A stretch of DNA of 64,000 nt, taken from positions 186,001-250,000 of the forward strand of contig NZ_LQPM01000006.1 in NCBI RefSeq assembly GCF_002101815.1, in the 5' to 3' direction. Made by a program: the position numbers and the translations under genes. The notes below the pieces were generated by a model. That model was not told the origin of the DNA and did no database searches. It saw nothing but the letters and a program-made list of their open reading frames with translations. Of this stretch, positions 10,771-19,325 are shown one piece after another (position 1 is the first letter of the stretch; each line of letters starts with the position of its first letter). Origin of the DNA: Mycobacterium paraense. GTDB taxonomy: Bacteria; Actinomycetota; Actinomycetes; Mycobacteriales; Mycobacteriaceae.

Positions 10771-12339
10771 TCAGACCAGCCAGGCCGCCGCGTCGGGCGG
10801 CAGCTTGCCGTCGACCAACGGGGCGCTGGACAAGATGAGCTCTCCCGGCGGCAACACCATCGCGCGGCGGCCGGCGTTCAGGGCGCACACCAGGCCGCCG
10901 CCGCGGCGCCGGAATATCAGGCTGTCGCGCGTCGCCGCCTGCCAATCCAGGCCGTCACCGGCGAATTCGGTTCTCTTCCTGCGCATTTCCAGCGCCCGCC
11001 GGAAGAACGACAGCGTCGAGTCGGGGTCGTCGCGTTGCTTTTCGACGGTGAGCGCAGCCCAGTCCGGCGGCATCGGCAGCCAGGTATCGGCGGTGGTGGA
11101 GAACCCGAACGGCGGCGCCTCGCCCGACCACGGCATCGGGACACGGCACTTGTCGCGGCCGCGTTCGGTATGCCCGGAGCGCTCCCACGTCGGGTCCTGC
11201 AGCACCTCCTCGGGCAGGTCCAGGACGTCGGGCAGCCCCAATTCCTCTCCGTTGTAGACGAATACCGCGCCCGGCAGGGCCAGCATCACCATCGCCATGG
11301 CCCGCGCCCGGCGCAGCCCGGCCTCGCCGCCGCCGTACCGGGTGACCTCGCGGCCCACGTCGTGGTTGGACAGCGTCCACGTCGGCGTGGCGTTCTCGAG
11401 GGCGGTGGCGGCCAGCGAGTTGTCGATCGCGTCGTGGATTTCGGTCGCGTCGAAGCCGATCTTCGTCAGCCGGAAGTTGAAGCCCAGGTGCAGCTCGTCG
11501 GCCCGGAGATACTCGGCCCAGCGGGCGTTGTCCATGACCCACACCTCGCCGATGGTCACCGCCCCGGGATAGTCGTCGACGATCGCGCGGATGCCGCGGT
11601 GGATCTCGTGCACGCTCGGGTGGTTGAAGCGCGGATCGTCATCGCTGTGGCTCAGCACCTTGATGTCGTCCTTCGCGTCGGGCAGGTCGGACGGCTTGGC
11701 CATCCCGTGCGCGACGTCGATGCGGAAGCCGTCCACGCCGCGTTCCAGCCAGAACCGCAGCGTCTTCTCGAAGTCGTCGAAGACCTCGGGATGCTCCCAG
11801 TTCAGGTCCGGTTGCTCGGCGTCGAACAGGTGCAGATACCACTGGCCGGGATTGCCGTCCGGTTCGACGATCCGCGTCCACGCCGACCCGCCGAACACCG
11901 ACGTCCAGTTGTTCGGGGGCAGCTCGCCGAGGGGACCGCGGCCGTCGCGAAAGTAGTAGCGCTCCCTCGCGTCGGTGCCCGGCCCGGCGGCCAGCGCCGC
12001 CTGGAACCAGGGGTGCTGGGAGCTGCTGTGGTTGGGCACCACGTCCATGGTGATCTTGATGCCGCGCTGATGCGCCGCGGCGATCAGGCGCTCGATGGCG
12101 GCCATCCCGCCGAACACCGGGTCGATGTCGCGCGGGTCCGCCACGTCGTAGCCGTGGTCGGCCATCGGCGAGACGGTCACGGGGTTGAGCCAGATCGCGT
12201 CGACACCCAGATAAGTCAGGTAATCGAGCCGGGCCGTCAGCCCGTCGAGGTCGCCGATCCCGTCACCGTTGCTGTCGGCGAACGACCGCGGATAGACCTG
12301 GTAGAAGACCGCGCTGGACCACCACGGCTCGTGGCTCAT
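10771..12339 (-). CDS. aglA: Alpha-glucosidase, glycoside hydrolase family 13
   Basis: Cytosolic GH13 enzyme of 522 residues that releases glucose from alpha-linked oligosaccharides. GH13 motifs in order: DVVPNHSS (region I), GFRIDVAHGM (region II, nucleophile Asp), TIGEVWV (region III, acid/base Glu) and LSNHDVGR (region IV, stabilising Asp). The start MSHEPWWSSAVFYQVYPRSF at ATG 12339 has GGAG 7 nt upstream; an in-frame ATG 7 codons earlier is less likely. It corresponds to Rv2471. It follows glbO by 21 nt on the same strand, as in M. tuberculosis. No signal peptide is seen. Confidence 0.92.
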   Translation of the reverse strand: MSHEPWWSSAVFYQVYPRSFADSNGDGIGDLDGLTARLDYLTYLGVDAIWLNPVTVSPMADHGYDVADPRDIDPVFGGMAAIERLIAAAHQRGIKITMDVVPNHSSSQHPWFQAALAAGPGTDARERYYFRDGRGPLGELPPNNWTSVFGGSAWTRIVEPDGNPGQWYLHLFDAEQPDLNWEHPEVFDDFEKTLRFWLERGVDGFRIDVAHGMAKPSDLPDAKDDIKVLSHSDDDPRFNHPSVHEIHRGIRAIVDDYPGAVTIGEVWVMDNARWAEYLRADELHLGFNFRLTKIGFDATEIHDAIDNSLAATALENATPTWTLSNHDVGREVTRYGGGEAGLRRARAMAMVMLALPGAVFVYNGEELGLPDVLDLPEEVLQDPTWERSGHTERGRDKCRVPMPWSGEAPPFGFSTTADTWLPMPPDWAALTVEKQRDDPDSTLSFFRRALEMRRKRTEFAGDGLDWQAATRDSLIFRRRGGGLVCALNAGRRAMVLPPGELILSSAPLVDGKLPPDAAAWLV

Positions 12340-12360
12340 ACTGCTCCGTTCGGTTGGCAA

Positions 12361-12750
12361 TCAGAAGGTTGAATTGACCAGTGAGTGGGCGGCCATCTCC
12401 AGGTAGTCGAGCAACTCGCGCCGATGCTCGTCGTCCAGGGTCTGCGAATCGATGGAGGCGACGGCGGTGTGCATGCACCGCAGCCAGGCGTCGCGCTCGA
12501 TGGGGGTGATCCGGAACGGGGCGTGCCGCATCCGCAGCCGCGGATGCCCGCGCCGCTCGGAGTAGGTGCGCGGACCGCCCCAGTACTGCTCGAGGAACAT
12601 CCGCAGCCGCTCCTCGGCGCCCGCGAGGTCGTCGGCGGGATACAGCTGGCTGAGAATCTCGTCCTCGGGGACCTGCGCGTAAAACCGCGACACGATCGCA
12701 TTGAAGGTTTCGGCACCGCCGACGGCGTCGTAAAAGCTCACCTGATCCAT
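12361..12750 (-). CDS. glbO: Truncated haemoglobin, group II (GlbO)
   Basis: A 129-residue haem protein of the trHbO type that binds oxygen and can handle NO or peroxide. The proximal His76 (RMRHAPF), Trp89 (G8 position, DAWLRC), Tyr24 (B10) and Tyr37 (CD1) match the distal-pocket pattern of M. tuberculosis trHbO (Rv2470). It is the first gene of a two-gene operon with aglA (21 nt gap) and is transcribed away from the HNH gene. ATG 12750 begins [12 protein letters not shown], the expected N-terminus. Confidence 0.93.
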   Translation of the reverse strand: MDQVSFYDAVGGAETFNAIVSRFYAQVPEDEILSQLYPADDLAGAEERLRMFLEQYWGGPRTYSERRGHPRLRMRHAPFRITPIERDAWLRCMHTAVASIDSQTLDDEHRRELLDYLEMAAHSLVNSTF

Positions 12751-12883
12751 CGCCCACCATTGTGGTGCATCGCCTCGGCGGCAATGCCGGGCCCACCCTG
12801 GTGTTCACCGGATTGACACGGCGCGCACCTGCAATAAGGGTGCGTTTGGCGGCGAATCATGGTGGACTATCCGCGGAGGATCT

Positions 12884-13531
12884 ATGGCGCATGGCAAGAG
12901 ACGCCGCAGCCACCGCAGTTCCGGTGCCGCGGCAGGGTTGACCGGGCCCCCAACCGCGTCGTGCCTGCATAGCGTCGAAACCCATCCGCCCACCCGCCAC
13001 GAGGCCGCCTCGATCTGGAGCCGCCGGCGGGTGCTGCTGCTGAATTCCACGTACGAGCCGCTGACCGCGCTGCCCATGCGGCGGGCCATCGTCATGGTGA
13101 TCTGCGGCAAGGCCGACGTGGTGCACGACGACCCCGCAGGGCCGGTCATCCACTCCGCGACCAGGTCGATCGTGGTGCCCTCGGTGATCCAGCTGCGCTC
13201 CTACGTGCGGGTGCCGTACCGGGCCCGCGTGCCGATGACCCGCGCCGCGCTGATGCACCGCGACCGCTTCTGCTGCGCCTACTGCGGGGCCAAGGCCGAC
13301 ACCGTCGACCACGTGGTACCCCGCAGCCGCGGCGGCGACCACTCGTGGGAAAACTGCGTCGCCTGCTGTTCGACCTGCAACCACCGCAAGGGCGACAAGC
13401 TGCTCGCCGAGCTGGGTTGGGCCCTGCGCCGGGCGCCCCTGCCGCCGACGGGGCAGCACTGGCGGCTGCTGTCGACGGTCAAGGAACTGGACCCGGCGTG
13501 GGCTCGCTACCTGGGTGAGGGCGCGGCCTGA
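12884..13531 (+). CDS. HNH endonuclease family protein
   Basis: A 215-residue protein with a C-terminal HNH nuclease domain (Rv2469c homologue). The motif runs [21 protein letters not shown] then [17 protein letters not shown], giving two CxxC zinc pairs around the DH...N...H catalytic core (about residues 130-175). The central part ([23 protein letters not shown]) is the conserved domain seen in many actinobacterial HNH proteins. ATG 12884 has GGAGG 6 nt upstream. DNA cleavage and a repair-type role are inferred. It is not part of a restriction or mobile cassette here, because its neighbours are core genes. Confidence 0.88.
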   Translation: MAHGKRRRSHRSSGAAAGLTGPPTASCLHSVETHPPTRHEAASIWSRRRVLLLNSTYEPLTALPMRRAIVMVICGKADVVHDDPAGPVIHSATRSIVVPSVIQLRSYVRVPYRARVPMTRAALMHRDRFCCAYCGAKADTVDHVVPRSRGGDHSWENCVACCSTCNHRKGDKLLAELGWALRRAPLPPTGQHWRLLSTVKELDPAWARYLGEGAA

Positions 13532-13556
13532 ACATCCGTGGGATACGGTTTGCGTC

Positions 13557-13793
13557 GTGAGCCTTGGAGAGATTCACCTGTACTTCATCGGAATCCCGCT
13601 GGCGCTGGTTCTGGTGCTGTCCCTGCTGATCTGGCGGCATAAGGGACCCCACCCGGCGACCTACAAGATGTCGGAGAAGTGGACCCACCCGCCGATCCTG
13701 TGGGCCGCGACCGACGAGGACGTCGGCCGGACGCACGGCGGGCACGGCGCGGCGGAGTTCTCGGTTGGAGGTGGCGCCAGTGGCACGTGGTGA
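13557..13793 (+). CDS. ctaJ: Cytochrome aa3 oxidase small subunit CtaJ
   Basis: Single-pass membrane protein of 78 residues. The start is taken as GTG 13557 ([19 protein letters not shown]), giving one hydrophobic helix at about residues 6-26 and then a soluble tail containing [15 protein letters not shown]. It has the size, topology and position of the small subunit found in the M. smegmatis bcc-aa3 supercomplex structure (CtaJ, MSMEG_4692; Rv2468A position). Assignment rests on remembered synteny and topology rather than a catalytic motif. It overlaps the following gene by 14 nt. Confidence 0.7.
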   Translation: MSLGEIHLYFIGIPLALVLVLSLLIWRHKGPHPATYKMSEKWTHPPILWAATDEDVGRTHGGHGAAEFSVGGGASGTW

Positions 13794-14247
13794 GGTTGCG
13801 ACGATCGAGCCCAGCGAACTGCCCAAGGGCTCGGCGATCACCACCAGCGGACGGGTCTCGGGCGTGACCGAGCCCGGCGAGCTGTCGGTGCACTACCCCT
13901 TCCCGACCAAGGACCTGGTCGCCATCGACGACGCGCTGAAGTACGGCTCGCGGGCGTCGCGGGCGCGGTTCGCCATCTACCTGGGCGACCTGGGCAGCGA
14001 CACCGCGGCGCGGGCCCGCGAAATCCTGGCCAAGGTGCCGACGCCCGACAACGCGGTGTTGCTCGCGGTCTCGCCCGACCAGAGCGTCATCGAGGTGGTC
14101 TACGGCTCGGCGGTACGGGGCCGCGGCGCCGAGTCGGCCGCCCCGCTCGGGGTGGCCGCCGCCTCGTCGGCGTTCGAGCAGGGCCACCTGGTCGACGGGT
14201 TGGTGAGCGCGATCCGCGTGCTCAGCGCCGGGATCTCGCCCGCTTAG
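13780..14247 (+). CDS. DUF5130 family protein (Rv2468c homologue)
   Basis: Conserved mycobacterial protein of 155 residues, annotated in the family as DUF5130 with a TPM-like fold. The sequence includes [22 protein letters not shown] and [11 protein letters not shown] near the middle; there is no signal peptide. GTG 13780 is chosen because GGAGG (13767-13771) lies 8 nt upstream; TTG 13765 and GTG 13771 are alternatives. It overlaps ctaJ by 14 nt, so the two are likely translationally coupled. Its stop overlaps the convergent pepN stop. A link to oxidase assembly is only a guess from the neighbour. Confidence 0.75.
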   Translation: MARGEVATIEPSELPKGSAITTSGRVSGVTEPGELSVHYPFPTKDLVAIDDALKYGSRASRARFAIYLGDLGSDTAARAREILAKVPTPDNAVLLAVSPDQSVIEVVYGSAVRGRGAESAAPLGVAAASSAFEQGHLVDGLVSAIRVLSAGISPA

Positions 14248-16820
14248 CCGCTCGCGTCGAACTGGCGGGCGCGCAGCGACCGCTTGATGCCGGCCTGGCC
14301 TTCCAGCACCAGGCGCCGCAGGGCCGGCGGGATGTCCGGGTCGGCGAGGAACCGGTCGGCGGCCGCGATGGCGTCCTCGCCGATGTCCCAGTGCGGGTAC
14401 AGCCCGATCACCACCGTCTGCGCGACCTCGCTGGATCGCCGCGCCCACACTCCGGCGATCGCGTCGAAGTAGCGCGCGGTGAACGGCTTGAGCAGCTCGT
14501 GCTGTCCGGGCGGCGCGATGCCGGCGATGATCGAGCGCGCGGTGATGTTGGCCAGGGTGTCGTCCTCGACCACCGTGGTCCAGGCCTGCTCCTTGACCTG
14601 AAGCTGGGGCCGTGCGGCCGCCGCCTGCGCGCCGTGCCGCTTCCCGGCGGCGGTCGGGTCGCGCTGCACCTCGGCGTCGATGAACGGTGTCGCGGGCCCG
14701 TCGGCGTCGATCTCGCCGGCCGCGGCCAGCGCGGTCACCAGCCGCCAGCGCAGGTCGGTGTCGATCTCCAGGCCCGCCAGGCCGAGGTCGGCGGGGTCGT
14801 GGTCGAGCAGGTCGGCCAGCACCACGACGTGCCGGGTCGACAGCACCGACGTGCACAGCGTGTTGACGAACGCGAGCTGGTGATCCGATCCGGGCTGCGC
14901 CGCGCGCGCCAGCTCCAGCAGCCGGTCGGCGAACTGCGGCCAGCCCTGCTCACACGCCCACCCCGGCTCGGCGTAGGAGGTCAGCGCGGTCTGGGCCTGC
15001 ATCAGCAGCCGCTGCGCCACACCCACCTCGGTTTCGGCCTGCACCCCGCCGGCGACCAGCGCCACGAAGTCGCGGGCGCGCAGCTCGGCCTCGCGGGTCA
15101 TCTCCCATGCCGCCGACCACACCAGCGAGCGGGGCAGCGGCTCGGCGATGTCGGCGATGCGCTCCAGCGCGGTCTGCAGCGACCGCGCGTCCAGCCGCAG
15201 CGAGCAATAGGTCAGGTCGTCGTCGTTGACCAGGATCAGCTGGCCTCGCGAAACCCCAACCAGCGCAGGGACTTCCGTCTTCGGGCCCTCGACGTCGAGC
15301 TCCTCGCGGTGCACCCGCACCAGCTTGCCGGCGCCGTCGTCGTCGTAGATGCCCACCGCCAGCCGGTGCACCCGCGTCTCACCCGCGCCCGGCTCGGCGC
15401 CGCTCTGGGTCACCGCGAATCGGGTGAACCTGCCGTCGGCGTCGACGTCGAAGTCGGGTCGCAGCGTGTTCAGACCGGTGGTCTTCAGCCACTGCCGGCC
15501 CCAGTCGGACAGGTCGCGGCCGGACGCCTTTTCCAGCGCCGCGATCAGATCGTCGAACGTGGCGTTGCCGTAGGCGTGCGCGCGGAAGTAATCGCGCAGC
15601 CCGGCCAGGAACTGCTCCAGCCCGACGTAGGCGACCAGCTGCTTGAGCACCGAAGCGCCCTTCGCGTAGGTGATTCCGTCAAAGTTCACCTCGACGGCGG
15701 CCAGGTCCGGGATCTCCGCGGCGATCGGGTGCGTCGACGGCAACTGGTCCTGACGGTACGCCCACGACTTTTCGACGGTGGCGAAGGTGGTCCAGGCCTC
15801 GGTGAATTCGGTTGCCTCGCTTTGGCACAACACCGACGCGAAGGTCGCGAACGACTCGTTGAGCCACAGGTCGTCCCACCACGTCATGGTCACCAGGTCG
15901 CCAAACCACATGTGCGCCATCTCGTGCAACACCGTCTCGGCGCGCCGCTCGTAGGACGCGCGGGTGACCTTGCTGCGGAACACGTAGTCCTCGAGGAAGG
16001 TCACCGCCCCGGCGTTTTCCATGGCGCCGGCGTTGAACTCCGGGACGAACAGCTGGTCGTACTTGCCGAACGCGTAGGGCAGGCCAAAGTTCTTGTGGTA
16101 GAAGCCGAATCCCTGCTTGGTCTGGGTGAACAACCGCTCGGCGTCCATGTGCGGGGCGAGCGAGGCGCGGCAATAGATGCCCAGCGGGATTTCGCCGTGC
16201 TCGTCGGTGTAGGAGTCTTTCCACTCGGCGTACGGGCCGGCGATCAGAGCCACCAGGTAGGTGCTCATCCGCGGCGTGGTGGCAAACGTGTGCACCCCGT
16301 CGCGCACCGACACGGGGGCGCCGTTGGAGATCACCTTCCAGTGTTTGGGGGCGACGACCCGCACGTCGAACGTCGCTTTGAGGTCGGGCTGGTCGAAGCA
16401 GGCGAACATGCGTTTGGCGTCGGCGGTTTCGAATTGCGAATACAGGTAGGTCTCGTCGTCCACCGGGTCGACGAAGCGGTGCAGCCCCTCGCCGGTGTTG
16501 GAGTAGCGGCAGTCGGCGTCGACGACGAGGGTGTTTCGCCTCTCGAGCGCCCGCAGCGGGATGCCGATCGATTCGTCGTACCCCGACACGTCGAGCTCGC
16601 GGCCGTTGAGCGTGGCGCCGCGCACCGTCTCGGCGGAGAGGTCGATGTACGTGTCGGCGCCGGGCAGCGCGTCGAACACCACGGTGGTGGTGGAGCGGAA
16701 GGTGCGTTCGCCGGGCGCCCCGGCGCCGTCGGTGACGTCGAGACTGATCTGATAGCCGTCGACGGTGATCAGGGCGGCGCGTTCGACGGCCTGGTCGCGG
16801 GTGAGGTTAGGAAGGACCAC
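14244..16820 (-). CDS. pepN: Aminopeptidase N (M1 family)
   Basis: Zinc metallopeptidase of 858 residues that removes N-terminal amino acids from peptides in the cytosol. The substrate-recognition motif GAMEN is at 265-269, and the zinc motif HEMAH (299-303) with Glu322 (WLNES) completes the HExxH-18x-E pattern. An ERAP1-like C-terminal domain fills the last third. It starts at GTG 16820 ([15 protein letters not shown]). It corresponds to Rv2467 (861 aa). It is convergent with the DUF5130 gene, with stop codons overlapping, and divergent from the Rv2466c homologue across 92 nt. Confidence 0.95.
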   Translation of the reverse strand: MVLPNLTRDQAVERAALITVDGYQISLDVTDGAGAPGERTFRSTTTVVFDALPGADTYIDLSAETVRGATLNGRELDVSGYDESIGIPLRALERRNTLVVDADCRYSNTGEGLHRFVDPVDDETYLYSQFETADAKRMFACFDQPDLKATFDVRVVAPKHWKVISNGAPVSVRDGVHTFATTPRMSTYLVALIAGPYAEWKDSYTDEHGEIPLGIYCRASLAPHMDAERLFTQTKQGFGFYHKNFGLPYAFGKYDQLFVPEFNAGAMENAGAVTFLEDYVFRSKVTRASYERRAETVLHEMAHMWFGDLVTMTWWDDLWLNESFATFASVLCQSEATEFTEAWTTFATVEKSWAYRQDQLPSTHPIAAEIPDLAAVEVNFDGITYAKGASVLKQLVAYVGLEQFLAGLRDYFRAHAYGNATFDDLIAALEKASGRDLSDWGRQWLKTTGLNTLRPDFDVDADGRFTRFAVTQSGAEPGAGETRVHRLAVGIYDDDGAGKLVRVHREELDVEGPKTEVPALVGVSRGQLILVNDDDLTYCSLRLDARSLQTALERIADIAEPLPRSLVWSAAWEMTREAELRARDFVALVAGGVQAETEVGVAQRLLMQAQTALTSYAEPGWACEQGWPQFADRLLELARAAQPGSDHQLAFVNTLCTSVLSTRHVVVLADLLDHDPADLGLAGLEIDTDLRWRLVTALAAAGEIDADGPATPFIDAEVQRDPTAAGKRHGAQAAAARPQLQVKEQAWTTVVEDDTLANITARSIIAGIAPPGQHELLKPFTARYFDAIAGVWARRSSEVAQTVVIGLYPHWDIGEDAIAAADRFLADPDIPPALRRLVLEGQAGIKRSLRARQFDASG

Positions 16821-16847
16821 GCGTCCAACTTACGTGCCGAGCAGGGC

Positions 16848-16874
16848 GGGAACACCCGCGAGCGGCCTACGGTT
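16848..16874 (+). promoter_or_regulatory. SigH-type promoter
   Basis: GGGAAC (16848-16853) and GGTT (16871-16874) with 17-18 nt between fit the mycobacterial SigH consensus GGAA-N18/19-GTT, ending 38 nt before the start of the DsbA-like gene. The M. tuberculosis homologue Rv2466c is a known strong SigH target. Seen: boxes and spacing. Known: regulon membership. Inferred: use here. Confidence 0.7.
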
Positions 16875-16912
16875 GTGCCTGTAGGTGTCTTGACCGAGGA
16901 AAGGACTGCGCT

Positions 16913-17524
16913 ATGCCCGACAAGAACCGAGCCGACTTCTGGTTCGATCCGCTGTGCCCGTGGTGCTGGATCACGTCGCGGTGGATCCTCGAGGTCGAGA
17001 AGGTCCGCGACATCGAGGTGCACTTCCACGTCATGAGCCTCGCGATCCTCAACGAGAACCGCGAAGGCCTGTCCGACAAGTACCGCGAGATGATGAAGCA
17101 CGCGTGGGGCCCGGTGCGGGTGGCCATCGCCGCCGAGCAGGCGCACGGCGCCAAGGTGCTGGACCCGCTGTACACCGCGATGGGCACCCGGATCCACAAC
17201 GAGGACAACAAGAACCTCGAGGAGGTCGTCAAGCTGGCGCTGGCCGACGCCGGCCTGCCGGCGGAACTCGCCGACGCGGCGACCAGCGAGGCCTACGACG
17301 AGGCGCTGCGCAAGAGCCACCACGCCGGGATGGACGCGGTCGGCGACGACGTCGGCACCCCGACCATCCACGTCAACGGGGTGGCGTTCTTCGGGCCGGT
17401 GCTGTCGAAGATCCCGCGCGGCGAGGAAGCCGGCAAGCTGTGGGACGCGTCGGTGACGTTCGCGTCCTACCCGCACTTCTTCGAACTCAAGCGGACCCGC
17501 ACGGAGAAGCCCGAATTCGATTAG
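16913..17524 (+). CDS. Mycothiol-dependent DsbA-like oxidoreductase (Rv2466c homologue)
   Basis: Thioredoxin-fold protein of 203 residues with an N-terminal CPWC active site ([17 protein letters not shown], Cys at about 16 and 19). The M. tuberculosis homologue is a mycothiol/mycoredoxin-linked reductase that activates nitro-prodrugs and protects against oxidative stress. There is no signal peptide, so it is cytosolic despite the DsbA fold. The cis-Pro region [19 protein letters not shown] supports the fold. It starts at ATG 16913 with GAGGAAAGG upstream. The SigH-type promoter just upstream suggests induction by disulfide stress. Confidence 0.92.
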   Translation: MPDKNRADFWFDPLCPWCWITSRWILEVEKVRDIEVHFHVMSLAILNENREGLSDKYREMMKHAWGPVRVAIAAEQAHGAKVLDPLYTAMGTRIHNEDNKNLEEVVKLALADAGLPAELADAATSEAYDEALRKSHHAGMDAVGDDVGTPTIHVNGVAFFGPVLSKIPRGEEAGKLWDASVTFASYPHFFELKRTRTEKPEFD

Positions 17525-17551
17525 CGGGCATCCCGTGTAAGGATTGCGGGC

Positions 17552-18031
17552 ATGCGCGTCTACCTCGGCTCTGACCACGCCGGATTCGAGCTCAAGCAGC
17601 ACATCATCGCCCACCTCAAAGAGGCCGGGCACGAGCCGATCGATTGCGGCGCCTTCACCTACGACGCCGAGGACGACTACCCGGCGTTCTGCATCGCCGC
17701 CGCGACGCGCACCGTGGCAGACCCGGACAGCCTCGGCATCGTGCTGGGCGGGTCGGGCAACGGTGAGCAGATAGCGGCGAACAAGGTGCCGGGGGCGCGC
17801 TGCGCGCTGGCGTGGAGCGTCGAGACCGCGACGCTGGCCCGCGAGCACAACAACGCTCAGCTGATCGGCATCGGTGGCCGCATGCACACCGAGGCCGAGG
17901 CGCTGGCGATCGTCGACGCCTTCCTCAGCGCTCAGTGGTCGAAAGCCGAACGCCACCAACGCCGTATCGACATCCTCGCCGAATACGAACGCACCCACCA
18001 GGCGCCGCCGGTGCCCGGCGCCCAGGGCTGA
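17552..18031 (+). CDS. rpiB: Ribose-5-phosphate isomerase B
   Basis: Interconverts ribulose-5-phosphate and ribose-5-phosphate in the pentose phosphate pathway; 159 residues, usual for the LacA/RpiB family. N-terminal MRVYLGSDHAGFELKQHI and the GIVLGGSGNGEQIAANK loop (about 70-86) are family signatures. The Cys-type catalytic base of E. coli RpiB is replaced by Ser (GGSGNG), with the acid Glu nearby, as in mycobacterial enzymes. ATG 17552 has AAGGA upstream. It sits 27 nt after the DsbA-like gene and 2 nt before nei, so the three are probably co-transcribed. Confidence 0.94.
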   Translation: MRVYLGSDHAGFELKQHIIAHLKEAGHEPIDCGAFTYDAEDDYPAFCIAAATRTVADPDSLGIVLGGSGNGEQIAANKVPGARCALAWSVETATLAREHNNAQLIGIGGRMHTEAEALAIVDAFLSAQWSKAERHQRRIDILAEYERTHQAPPVPGAQG

Positions 18032-18033
18032 CG

Positions 18034-18834
18034 GTGCCCGAAGGGCACACCCTGCACCGGCTGGCCCGGTTGCACCAGCGCCGATACCGCCGGGCGCCGG
18101 TCGCGGTGTCCAGCCCGCAGGGGCGGTTCGCGGCGGATTTGGTGGACGGGCGGGTGCTGCGGCGGACCAGCGCCTGGGGCAAGCACCTGTTCCATCACTA
18201 TGACGGCGGCCCGATCGTGCACGTGCATCTGGGCCTCTACGGCGCGTTCACCGAGTGGGAGCGCCCCGACGGCGCGCCGTTACCCGAAGCCGTCGGGCAG
18301 GTCCGGATGCGGATGGTGGGGCATGGCTACGGCACCGACCTGCGCGGCCCGACGGTGTGCGAGGTCATCGACGAGGGTCAGGTCAGCGACGTGCTGGCGC
18401 GGCTCGGCCCCGACCCGCTGCGCAGCGACGCCGACCCTGCGTGGGCGTGGTCACGAATAAGCAAGTCGCGCAGGCCCATTGGCGCGCTGTTGATGGACCA
18501 GACCGTCATCGCCGGCGTGGGCAACGTCTACCGCAACGAGCTGTTGTTCCGCCACCGCATCGACCCGTTCCGGCCCGGCCGGGCGATGGGGGAGGCGGAG
18601 TTCGACGCGGCGTGGACCGATCTGGTGGCGCTGATGAAGGTCGGCCTGCGGCGCGGCAAGATCGTCGTGGTGCTGCCCGAGCATGACCACGGTCCGCCGT
18701 CCTACCGGCCCGGGCGACCGCGGACATACGTCTACCGGCGGGCGGGGGAGGCGTGCCGGGTGTGCGGGGGCCCGGTGCGCACGGAGGTGTTGGAGGGCCG
18801 AAACGTGTTCTGGTGCCCGGCATGCCAGAAGTGA
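18034..18834 (+). CDS. nei: Fpg/Nei family DNA glycosylase
   Basis: Base-excision repair enzyme of 266 residues that removes oxidised pyrimidines and nicks the abasic site. It starts GTG-Pro-Glu-Gly-His (PEGHTLHRLARLH), leaving Pro at position 2 and Glu at 3 as catalytic residues after Met removal, which fixes GTG 18034 as the start. The helix-two-turn-helix region contains DQTVIAGVGNVYRNELLF, and the C-terminal zinc finger is CRVCGGPVRTEVLEGRNVFWCPACQK. It corresponds to Rv2464c (Nei1). It follows rpiB by 2 nt. Confidence 0.92.
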   Translation: MPEGHTLHRLARLHQRRYRRAPVAVSSPQGRFAADLVDGRVLRRTSAWGKHLFHHYDGGPIVHVHLGLYGAFTEWERPDGAPLPEAVGQVRMRMVGHGYGTDLRGPTVCEVIDEGQVSDVLARLGPDPLRSDADPAWAWSRISKSRRPIGALLMDQTVIAGVGNVYRNELLFRHRIDPFRPGRAMGEAEFDAAWTDLVALMKVGLRRGKIVVVLPEHDHGPPSYRPGRPRTYVYRRAGEACRVCGGPVRTEVLEGRNVFWCPACQK

Positions 18835-18968
18835 CCAACCTCACCGCCGCGTCCGGCCGGGGAACGCGCAGGTCCGCGGGGCCGGCGGCGGCTGGCAGGA
18901 AACCCTAAGCAAGAAACGCTGGCGTCTATTGTTTGGGCGCGGCTTCGGCACGGGTATTGGTAGCCACC

Positions 18969-19274
18969 GTGAAACCTCTTCCACGTTTAGTTGCAACCGT
19001 TTTCGCGATATTCGTCGGTCTCGGGCTGGGGGGCCTCGGCGTCGCCACCGAGGCGCACGCGCAGCCCGGCCCGCTCCCGCAGTGGTGCCCCGGGGACTTC
19101 TGGGACCCGGGCTGGGGTGACAACTGGGACCGCGGGCATTGCCACGACAATTGGCGCGGTCCGGGTCCCAACCCCCACCCCGAGCCGTACCGGGGACCGG
19201 GTGGGCCCGGCTGGGGTCCCGGCGGCCCGGGTGGCCCCGGCGGCCCCGGCGGCCCCGGGTGGGACCATCACTGA
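18969..19274 (+). CDS. Small secreted Gly/Pro-rich protein
   Basis: Predicted exported protein of 101 residues. GTG 18969 gives a short basic N-region (MKPLPRLVATV), a hydrophobic core and an AHAQ-type signal peptidase I site at about residue 31. The mature part is Trp/Asp/His-containing (PQWCPGDFWDPGWGDNWDRGHCHDNW), with two Cys, then a GPGGPGG-type low-complexity tail ending DHH. Such small proline/glycine-rich exported proteins occur in mycobacteria, but I cannot name the family. It is a monocistron between nei and lipP, closed by a strong hairpin. His/Asp/Cys content hints at metal binding, which is speculative. Confidence 0.7.
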   Translation: MKPLPRLVATVFAIFVGLGLGGLGVATEAHAQPGPLPQWCPGDFWDPGWGDNWDRGHCHDNWRGPGPNPHPEPYRGPGGPGWGPGGPGGPGGPGGPGWDHH

Positions 19275-19291
19275 CCCGTATCAAAACAACT

Positions 19292-19322
19292 GCGCCCTGC
19301 CGACGAACGTTCGGCAGGGCGC
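19292..19322. terminator. Bidirectional hairpin terminator
   Basis: Perfect 12-bp stem GCGCCCTGCCGA / TCGGCAGGGCGC with a 7-nt loop, placed between the convergent secreted-protein gene and lipP. On the minus strand it is followed by AGTTGTTTTGA, a T-rich tail suited to stop lipP transcription. Confidence 0.8.
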
Positions 19323-19325
19323 GGT

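Noticed and set aside
14391..17036. A long open frame antisense to pepN
   Set aside because: Composition mirrors pepN codons and it crosses the pepN promoter and the next gene start; no recognisable protein.
18933..18968. An upstream start for the secreted Gly/Pro-rich protein
   Set aside because: It would bury the signal peptide behind 12 extra residues; GTG 18969 gives a normal signal peptide.
19200..19262. GGCCCCGGC-type repeats in the secreted protein gene as a CRISPR-like or tandem array
   Set aside because: They are in-frame Gly-Gly-Pro codons within a short coding tail; there are no spacers.
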